Source: UBA11612 sp963976395 (lineage in GTDB: Bacteria > Pseudomonadota > Alphaproteobacteria > Rhodospirillales > Rhodospirillaceae). Taken from it: a DNA stretch of 11,457 bases. The position numbers and the translations under genes are program-made. Under the pieces are notes generated by a model. It worked only from the letters and a program-made list of their open reading frames with translations. It did no database searches and had not been told where the DNA came from. The stretch covers positions 1 through 11,457 of the forward strand of contig CAXBLG010000093.1 in assembly GCA_963976395.1 (NCBI GenBank). The letters are read 5' to 3'. Below are positions 6,801-11,457 of the stretch, in pieces (within the stretch, counting starts at the first letter, position 1; every line of letters starts with the position of its first letter).

Positions 6801-7574
6801 TTATGCGCGGCTGGGCTGGATTGTTGGCCACTGATGTTGCTCCGGTCCGTAAACCATGAGGCCACCTAAATAGCCGTTCAATCCGACCAAAAGGGCAGTT
6901 ACAAAAAGACTTGCTCGGTACAAGCCGCTACGAGCGGGGAGTGTGCGGACCCGCCGTTCTTGCATCCACAGGGTCAACAGAGCCAGTGCGGCAATTCCGG
7001 TGCCGTTCCATCGATGAATCGTAAGGATGGTCTCTGCATCAGTAAGGCGAAAACCGCCGTACAGCCAGCCCAAAATCGCGGCGCCCACTGCGCCCACTGC
7101 ACCGACCCATAGGCTGAACCGAGCTGCATCGCGAAAAAACGCTGGATTGAAACGCATGGAAATCAGCTCCGCAAGTGCCGCGACCAACAATAAGGCAATC
7201 GGAAAATGAACAGCTGCGGGATGAAACTTCCCCAGCCAAACAAGAAACTGACCAGAGGTAGTCTTGAGAAGCGCTTCATTTGGTCCATGCGCGGAATGAT
7301 CGTGGTCGGCCCCGCTTACCATCTCTTCGCTATGACTTTCTAAACCAGTGTGTGCGTGGCCTCCTTCATCAGGCGAGAGTTCTGCCGCAAATTCGGCCAC
7401 TGTGGAGGTCCGTGGCGGAGAAATACCGTGATTCGCGCTTTCATGCGAAAAGCCGAGGCTTAAGAAAGCAGGGCTTAAGAAAGTAAATGCCAGCATGAGA
7501 GCCAGCAAGGCAGATCGAAACCGTCGCCTCCCATGGACTTTGAGCGAATCCTTCCACGAGAAAAGTGTGTTCAT
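6801..7574 (-). CDS. DUF2231 membrane protein with His-rich periplasmic segment, 257 aa
   Basis: This is the first gene of the - strand copper operon. ATG 7574 has AAAGGA about 10 bases upstream. The basic N-terminus and hydrophobic residues 20-42 act as a signal anchor. A polar, His-rich stretch follows (residues 44-96, eight His, including GGHAH and DHDHSAH). The C-terminal half carries the DUF2231 hallmark KFHPAAVHFPIALLL (116-130) and about four membrane helices (roughly 119-139, 153-175, 190-205, 222-243), with HRWNG (187-191) between helices. DUF2231 proteins have no established activity; their conserved His residues have suggested haem or metal binding. Placement ahead of copAB, plus the His stretch, suggests a role in handling copper at the inner membrane (inference). 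It is 84 bases upstream of copA, so cotranscription is likely but not certain. Confidence 0.8.
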   Translation of the reverse strand: MNTLFSWKDSLKVHGRRRFRSALLALMLAFTFLSPAFLSLGFSHESANHGISPPRTSTVAEFAAELSPDEGGHAHTGLESHSEEMVSGADHDHSAHGPNEALLKTTSGQFLVWLGKFHPAAVHFPIALLLVAALAELISMRFNPAFFRDAARFSLWVGAVGAVGAAILGWLYGGFRLTDAETILTIHRWNGTGIAALALLTLWMQERRVRTLPARSGLYRASLFVTALLVGLNGYLGGLMVYGPEQHQWPTIQPSRA

Positions 7575-7883
7575 CGATAATATTCCTTTCGTTTTTTGGA
7601 GCTAATGTGCAGATTTGTTCATTGATCGAAAGACGATGCGGTGTTGCCTTAGTGTCTACGTATAGGCTGAGATGACAAATTCTTATGCAACCAAACACTT
7701 TCCTTAAATGCGCGAGTGGTGAGGATGCAAAAGGCGGTCACATAGACGAGATATCAGGCGGCGATAAGACGTCATTAGCCTTCATTTAAATTACGGCTGT
7801 GGTCCTTGATCTCAGTTCGGATAGAGTTGATCGGTTTTACTTACATATTGAGTCCAAATATCTCTATATGGCATATATTGCTT
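7575..7883. other. Divergent regulatory region between the copper operon and csoR remnant
   Basis: There are 309 bases between divergent starts with no coding frame that holds up. It should contain the promoters of both arms. I found no strong -35/-10 pair, no CsoR-type GC-rich operator (TACCCC...GGGGTA) and no CueR-like CCTTCC...GGAAGG dyad. ATGACAA (7672-7678) matches one half of a CusR/CopR-type box but the second half is poor. An AT palindrome is listed separately. Confidence 0.45.
7865..7877. promoter_or_regulatory. AT-rich palindrome directly before the csoR start
   Basis: TATATG-G-CATATA is a perfect six-base dyad around one central base, ending 6 bases before the ATG at 7884, where a ribosome-binding site would be expected and none is seen. 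It could be an operator or part of a -10 element; an AT-rich dyad this short can also arise by chance. Confidence 0.3.
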
Positions 7884-8147
7884 ATGGCTGATCAGCATCG
7901 GCCCCTAATACTCAATCGCTCGAGACGGATCGAAGGTCAGATTCATGACCTTGTTCGCATGATTGATATGCGCCGATATCTTGTACCAGATGCGGACGGT
8001 TGGGAATGCGCCCAACAGGGTCGAGGCCGAGGTCTTCAAGGCGCACGCCGAAAGCTGCTTTTAAAAATACTGCAAGACCGCGCGATGGCAAAACAATGCA
8101 AGACATTTTCCGAATTGATCGACCTTTTCAAACGTCCTGGAACTTGA
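7884..8147 (+). pseudogene. csoR: CsoR/RcnR-family copper-sensing repressor, internally frameshifted
   Basis: The frame from ATG 7884 to TGA 8147 is open (87 codons) but only its ends read as CsoR: LNRSRRIEGQIHDLVRMID at the start and FSELIDLFKR at the end. The middle reads as nonsense in this frame. In the +1 frame, bases 7969-8061 give CADILYQMRTV, NRVEAEVFKAH and AESCF, the CsoR core helix with Cys (7969), His (8044) and Cys (8056) spaced exactly 25 and 4 residues apart, as in the C36/H61/C65 Cu(I) site. About 11 bases appear missing next to 7968 (between MI and the first Cys, family members have about five residues, here one plus one base). A second shift lies at the T/A run 8059-8068, just before the in-frame TAA at 8062. 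The expressed protein would lack all copper ligands. CsoR normally represses copper genes until Cu(I) binds, so this copy is probably dead unless the shifts are sequencing errors. No ribosome-binding site is visible. Confidence 0.8.
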
Positions 8148-8162
8148 GACATGGAGAATCCA

Positions 8163-8627
8163 ATGCAACGAAGAATTTTGATATCGACATTGGCTGCGAC
8201 TATTGTGGGGGCGGCTGGCGCCGTTGCCTTTTTTGGTATCCGACAGACGGCGCGGGCTGAAGAGATTGTGATCTACAAAGATCCAAGTTGCGGCTGCTGT
8301 ACGGCGTGGGTGGAGCACTTGCGAGCCTCAGGCTTTACGGCCAGTGTCCGCGAGCGGGTGGACCTTCGCCGCACTAAAGCTGAACTCGGCGTACCCGAAC
8401 ATCTGCAGTCCTGCCATACGGCGACCATCGAAGACTACGTCATCGAAGGGCATGTTCCGGCCGCCGATATCAGGCGGCTTTTGGCGGAACGTCCAAAAGC
8501 GCGCGGCGTCGCTGTCCCTGGCATGCCGGTCGGCTCGCCGGGCATGGAACAGGGGGCGGAGAGGGAGCCTTACAATGTCATTTTGTTTCAGGGCGATGGA
8601 GCGGATACTATCTTTGTGCGACACTGA
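8163..8627 (+). CDS. DUF411 / CopG-like periplasmic copper protein, 154 aa
   Basis: This protein belongs to the DUF411 family, which includes CopG, a thioredoxin-fold periplasmic protein that binds copper through cysteines. It has a signal peptide (residues 1-32, MQRRILISTL to ARA, cleaved before EE). The family core is VIYKDPSCGCCTAWVEHL (36-53; Cys43, Cys45, Cys46), then a conserved SCHTA (83-87) and EGHVPA (95-100). Next come ARGVAVPGMPVGSPGME (113-129) and a C-terminal strand (YNVILFQ). I chose ATG 8163 because GGAG at 8153-8156 gives a 6-base spacer; an in-frame ATG at 8151 would add four residues. It starts 15 bases after the csoR remnant, so the two probably shared a promoter. With CsoR disrupted its expression may be constitutive (inference). 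It is named CopG-like rather than copG because the Cys pattern in the sequence is the only evidence. Confidence 0.88.
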   Translation: MQRRILISTLAATIVGAAGAVAFFGIRQTARAEEIVIYKDPSCGCCTAWVEHLRASGFTASVRERVDLRRTKAELGVPEHLQSCHTATIEDYVIEGHVPAADIRRLLAERPKARGVAVPGMPVGSPGMEQGAEREPYNVILFQGDGADTIFVRH

Positions 8628-8652
8628 GTGGACCAGTTTAGAGGCGGTCCGC
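8628..8652. terminator. Hairpin between convergent genes
   Basis: GTGGACC (8628-8634) pairs with GGTCCGC (8646-8652), seven pairs with one G-T wobble, around an 11-base loop. It fills almost the whole 26-base gap between the stop of the DUF411 gene and the stop of ppk2, a good place for a bidirectional terminator. No T-run follows on either strand, so strength is uncertain. Confidence 0.35.
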
Positions 8653-8653
8653 A

Positions 8654-9445
8654 TCATTGCGCGATATTGCCATTGGCAAGGTGCTTTTTGTCAAAGGTAA
8701 ATATCACGTCGCGTTCGGGCGCCGCAGCGTGTTCGTCTTTGTCTGGACAATCAACGAGCGACATTAAATGCCGAATTACGTTGATCCGCGCACGTCGCTT
8801 GTCGTCTGCCCTAACCACAAACCAAGGTGTTACCTTGTTATGGGTGCGGGAGAGCATTTCATCACGAGCAGTGCTATAACTTTCCCAATGTTTGATCGCG
8901 ACTTTATCGATTGGACTCACTTTCCATTGTTTTAGCGGATTTGTACGGCGATCCGAAAGGCGCCGTTTCTGCTCACTTTTAGAGATATCCAGATAATACT
9001 TGAATATCTGTATCCCAGCGCCCACGAGCATATGCTCGAATGGCAGCACCGAAGCCATGAACTCCTCGAATTCGGCATCACTGCAATACCCCATGACACG
9101 CTCGACGCCAGCGCGGTTATACCAACTGCGATTCATGAGAACCATTTCCTGTGCAGTTGGCAAATGAGGTACGTAGCGCTGTAAATACCAAGAATTGCGG
9201 TCCTGATCCGATGGCTTGCCAAGCGCGACCACGCGTGTCTCACGCGGGCTTAAATGCTGGATCACGCGTTTGATGACGCCATCTTTTCCGGCGGCGTCGC
9301 GCCCCTCGAATAGTACAAGGATTTTCAGGTCATTCTTAATCAAATGTCTTTGGAGTTTAACCAATTCTACCTGTAGGTGCCGAAGGGTATTCTTGTACCC
9401 AGTGTTTTTGGAGTCCTTTTTCGATTTACCCTTAGCTTTACTCAT
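8654..9445 (-). CDS. ppk2: Polyphosphate kinase 2 (PPK2), class I-like, 263 aa
   Basis: PPK2 enzymes move phosphate between polyphosphate and nucleotides in the cytoplasm, usually making ATP or GTP from the diphosphate. Marks seen are the Walker A loop FEGRDAAGKDG (46-56), ALGKPSDQDRNSWYLQRYVPH (74-94), the Walker B region MNRSWYNRAGVERVMG (104-119), the lid-region LSDRRTNPLKQWKVSPID (163-180) and WESYSTARDEML. The one-domain length and the NRSWYNR variant fit class I, ADP- or GDP-phosphorylating enzymes. The Lys/Ser-rich first 18 residues are probably disordered. ATG 9445 has GGAGG with a 7-base spacer. It follows cfa by 21 bases on the same strand, so they form an operon. Polyphosphate is linked to metal tolerance in several bacteria, which fits the neighbourhood, but a direct copper role is inferred only from position. 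Confidence 0.93.
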   Translation of the reverse strand: MSKAKGKSKKDSKNTGYKNTLRHLQVELVKLQRHLIKNDLKILVLFEGRDAAGKDGVIKRVIQHLSPRETRVVALGKPSDQDRNSWYLQRYVPHLPTAQEMVLMNRSWYNRAGVERVMGYCSDAEFEEFMASVLPFEHMLVGAGIQIFKYYLDISKSEQKRRLSDRRTNPLKQWKVSPIDKVAIKHWESYSTARDEMLSRTHNKVTPWFVVRADDKRRARINVIRHLMSLVDCPDKDEHAAAPERDVIFTFDKKHLANGNIAQ

Positions 9446-9466
9446 TTGCGGGCCTCCGGATTGGCT

Positions 9467-10702
9467 CTACTGGGCGGCGTTTAGGCTGAATTCTTCCGGC
9501 GACGAAATTTCCGCTAGGTAATCTCGTGTCAGAGGCACGGCGTTTTGCTTTTTAGCGAGCTGAATCTGGAAGACGACATGACCGTTATGGCGAAACGCCA
9601 GTTCGCTTATGACGAGATAATATCGCCACATGCGGCAAAACCGCTCATCATAAATCTTACGTACTTGATCTAGATGAGCCTCGAACCGTTCACGCCACAC
9701 CCTCAGCGTTTCTGCATAGTGAAGGCGCCATATTTCAATATCGGTGATGTACAGTCCCGATTGTTCAATGACCGTGGTGATTTCAGAAAGGGCGGGACTG
9801 TAACCGCCGGGAAAGATATACTTTGCAAGCCAGGGATTGCTTGCGCCGGGTCCATCGGCTCGCCCGATTGTGTGTAGAAGCGCTACACCATTTTCATCAA
9901 GCATTCTATGAATAGCGGCAAAGAATTCTTGATAATGAGGCACTCCTACGTGTTCGAACATGCCGACTGACACTATTCGGTCAAAAGTGCCGCTGACCTG
10001 TCTATAATCTTGAAGACGGAAGTGGGCCTCGGCGGCAAATCCTTCTTTCCGGGCTCGCTCTTCCGCGATCTGATGCTGCTCTTGCGACAAGGTGACGCCA
10101 CTGACGTGGGCCCGGTGAGCCTGCGCGAAATAAAGTCCGAGTCCGCCCCAGCCGCAGCCGATATCGAGGACGCGATGCCCAGGCTTGAGAAGAAGCTTCG
10201 CGGCAATGAGGGCTTTCTTATTATCCTGTGCAGCCTCGATGTCATCGTCCGGTCCACGGAAGTACGCACAGGAATATTGCCGATCTTTGTCTAGAAAGAG
10301 CGCATACAAATCTGTCGATAGGTCGTAATGATGGACGACGTTCTTGCGCGCGCGTTCGATCGGGTTGAATTGTGCTAAGCCGCGCCACAGCCGCCGAAAA
10401 CGTGCCAACCAATGATAATGCAACGCATTGGATTGCTGCGACAGATTGATCAGAAGAAGTTCAACGAAGCCATAGATATCGTCATTCTCGACAGTGAGGG
10501 TGCCGTCCATGTAGGCTTCACCAAGATAAAGATCTGGATTGTAAAGAAGTCTCCACAGAACAGTGCGCGAATGAAAGCGAACGGAAATCGGCTCGCCAAC
10601 TTGCTCGCCGTACCGCTCTGATCGACCATCGGGATAGATGGCGACCAAGGAGCCTCGCTTGATCAATCTTTTCAGGAATGGGGAAAGAAGCGATGTTTGC
10701 AT
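9467..10702 (-). CDS. cfa: Cyclopropane-fatty-acyl-phospholipid synthase, 411 aa
   Basis: This enzyme transfers a methylene from S-adenosylmethionine to double bonds of membrane lipid chains. Family marks: NVVHHYDLSTDLYALFLD (121-138), YSCAYF (143-148), the SAM-binding loop VLDIGCGWGG (178-187), GVTLSQEQ (202-209), SVGMFEHVG (245-253), KYIFPGGY (294-301) and the C-terminal YYLVISELAFRHNGHVVFQIQL. A basic N-terminal domain (residues 1-80) is normal for the family; length is slightly above the E. coli enzyme. The start chosen is ATG 10702, which begins a normal Cfa N-terminus. The frame is open back to 10891, but that extension (MSAELFIVIS...) reads across the spacer and into the opposite sigma gene and is not family-like. 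The ribosome-binding site is modest (AGGA about 11 bases away). Divergent from the sigma factor gene, 163 bases apart, so it may be a target of it. Confidence 0.93.
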   Translation of the reverse strand: MQTSLLSPFLKRLIKRGSLVAIYPDGRSERYGEQVGEPISVRFHSRTVLWRLLYNPDLYLGEAYMDGTLTVENDDIYGFVELLLINLSQQSNALHYHWLARFRRLWRGLAQFNPIERARKNVVHHYDLSTDLYALFLDKDRQYSCAYFRGPDDDIEAAQDNKKALIAAKLLLKPGHRVLDIGCGWGGLGLYFAQAHRAHVSGVTLSQEQHQIAEERARKEGFAAEAHFRLQDYRQVSGTFDRIVSVGMFEHVGVPHYQEFFAAIHRMLDENGVALLHTIGRADGPGASNPWLAKYIFPGGYSPALSEITTVIEQSGLYITDIEIWRLHYAETLRVWRERFEAHLDQVRKIYDERFCRMWRYYLVISELAFRHNGHVVFQIQLAKKQNAVPLTRDYLAEISSPEEFSLNAAQ

Positions 10703-10865
10703 CTTTATGTGATTCCTAACTAGGTGGAACTTTAAAAATATCCGTTCTACAAGTCCTATAGCCCTATTAGACGGGGTTAGAGGCGATCCGTTACAGTCGT
10801 CCAGGTATGATGAACCTCGACCAATTATGCGGGACATCCGCACTGGCACAGGAGCGGGAACCGAT
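10703..10865. other. Divergent spacer between cfa and the ECF sigma gene
   Basis: These 163 bases should hold the promoters for cfa (-) and the sigma gene (+). Plus-strand GGAAC at 10726-10730 resembles an ECF-type -35, but the nearest GTT is only 13 bases on, so I do not call a promoter. The left arm of the long inverted repeat is here (10809-10824), and AGGAG at 10850-10854 lies 11 bases before the sigma ATG. Confidence 0.4.
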
Positions 10866-10932
10866 ATGACAATAAACAACTCAGCCGACATCCCGAGTGA
10901 CGTTGTGCGCGCCGTCTTGGTCGAGGTTCATC
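10809..10932. repeat. Perfect 16-base inverted repeat around the sigma gene start
   Basis: GATGAACCTCGACCAA (10809-10824) is the exact reverse complement of TTGGTCGAGGTTCATC (10917-10932). The 92 bases between contain the ribosome-binding site and ATG (10866) of the sigma gene; the right arm is inside its codons 18-23. In mRNA starting upstream of 10809 the arms could pair and close a loop holding the start. Other readings are paired protein-binding sites or a small inverted duplication. Confidence 0.75.
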
Positions 10933-11457
10933 GAGATTTTTTACGCTTTCTCACACGCCGGATGGGAAACGCGGACGAAGCTGCTGACGTCCTGCATGAG
11001 TTCTACGTAAAGGTGCTATCCCGAATCGACGATGTTAGGGACCCCGACAAGCTGCGGGCCTGGATGCGCCGGGTGCTCGAGACCACCCTGATCGACTACT
11101 ACCGCGCCCAAGGCAGAAAACGTCGAACGGAGGCGAATTACCAGTATCTGGAAGTCGCACATGTCGTCGGCGAGGATAGCGCAGAGCTTGATTCCGTCAT
11201 CTGCACGTGTCTATACAAACTTCTTCCAACACTGAAGCCAGAGTATGCGGATGTCCTATGGCGCGCGGATCTAGTCGGCGAGTCCCGCACCGTGTCTGCT
11301 GCTGAACTCAAAATCACCGAAACCAATCTTCGCGTTCGTTTGCATCGGGCTCGGCAAGCGTTGAAGCAGAGATTGGAAGAAGTTTGCCGCACCTGCCCAA
11401 TCCATGGATATTTTGATTGTAACTGTGAATATAGCCAACGACAGCGTCTCGGCATTA
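10866..11457 (+). CDS. ECF sigma factor with C-terminal Cys-rich tail, CorE-like (3' end outside window)
   Basis: The frame is open from ATG 10866 to the window end, 197 codons, no stop seen. Residues about 14-85 form sigma region 2: FLRFLTRRMGNADEAADVLHEFYVKVL, then LRAWMRRVLETTLIDYYR. Residues about 117-172 form region 4: LLPTLKPEYADVL, AAELKITETNLRVRLHRARQAL. ECF factors direct RNA polymerase to a small regulon. Two unusual cysteine clusters are visible: Cys113-x-Cys115 in the linker between the domains, and a tail with Cys174-xx-Cys177-xx-His180-x4-Cys185-x-Cys187. From memory this matches CorE-like factors (ECF44), whose activity is set by metal binding to such a tail, without an anti-sigma. 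It probably responds to copper or another soft metal; the metal cannot be read from sequence. AGGAG lies 11 bases upstream. The inverted repeat at 10809-10932 spans its start. Confidence 0.85.
   Translation, partial: MTINNSADIPSDVVRAVLVEVHRDFLRFLTRRMGNADEAADVLHEFYVKVLSRIDDVRDPDKLRAWMRRVLETTLIDYYRAQGRKRRTEANYQYLEVAHVVGEDSAELDSVICTCLYKLLPTLKPEYADVLWRADLVGESRTVSAAELKITETNLRVRLHRARQALKQRLEEVCRTCPIHGYFDCNCEYSQRQRLGI

Noticed and set aside
7672..7687. CusR/CopR-like box (ATGACAA half-site) upstream of the DUF2231 gene
   Set aside because: The second half matches only 5 of 7 bases and only at the wrong spacing, so it is not distinguishable from chance.
7806..7883. TTG-started 26-residue extension of the csoR frame
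   Set aside because: No ribosome-binding site and no CsoR similarity; family members start close to the residues encoded from 7884.
8059..8068. Programmed -1 frameshift site in csoR (T/A run)
   Set aside because: The heptamer in the relevant frame is not a canonical X-XXY-YYZ slippery site, and a second, independent shift near 7968 would also be needed.
8344..8700. + strand open frame of 118 codons overlapping the DUF411 gene
   Set aside because: It is in another frame of a recognised gene and runs into the convergent ppk2 end; no motif.
10703..10891. N-terminal extension of Cfa by 63 residues
   Set aside because: It runs through the divergent spacer and into the sigma factor gene and does not resemble Cfa; ATG 10702 starts a normal Cfa N-terminus.

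Overview
The window reads as bacterial, Gram-negative and probably alphaproteobacterial. The evidence is outer-membrane CopB, a Tat-exported CopA, a DUF2231 membrane protein and a periplasmic DUF411 protein together. This assignment is inference from gene content; there is no rRNA or other phylogenetic marker. Base composition looks moderate, with AT-rich spacers. The content suggests an accessory copper- and stress-tolerance region.

Left part (1-3038, + strand): the 3' end of a thymidine/AMP phosphorylase-family gene is translationally coupled to a PRPP synthetase (prs). A 495-base gap without a convincing gene follows, then a phospholipase-D-type cardiolipin synthase. Middle part (3260-7574, - strand): a copper operon read right to left. 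It encodes a DUF2231 membrane protein with a His-rich periplasmic stretch, multicopper oxidase CopA, outer-membrane CopB and a very Met-rich secreted protein. After a gap comes a 55-residue single-span membrane protein. Divergent from it on the + strand are a CsoR-type copper repressor gene and a DUF411/CopG-like periplasmic protein (8163-8627). Right part: cfa and ppk2 on the - strand (10702 to 8654), and, divergent from cfa, an ECF sigma factor with a Cys-rich tail that runs off the window at 11457.

CopA would oxidise Cu(I) in the periplasm. CopB, the Met-rich protein and the CopG-like protein would bind or pass on copper there or at the outer membrane. Cardiolipin synthase, cyclopropane synthase and polyphosphate kinase alter membrane lipids and polyphosphate, which fits a stress role (inference).

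Two regulatory observations stand out. First, the csoR reading frame is open end to end, but its central third is out of frame: the Cu(I) ligand pattern Cys-x24-His-x3-Cys is present only in the +1 frame, so the gene looks intact but probably makes a non-functional sensor. Second, the sigma factor carries Cys-x-Cys in the linker plus a CxxC-xx-H-x4-CxC tail, the pattern of CorE-like metal-dependent sigma factors. Its start region is flanked by a perfect 16-base inverted repeat.
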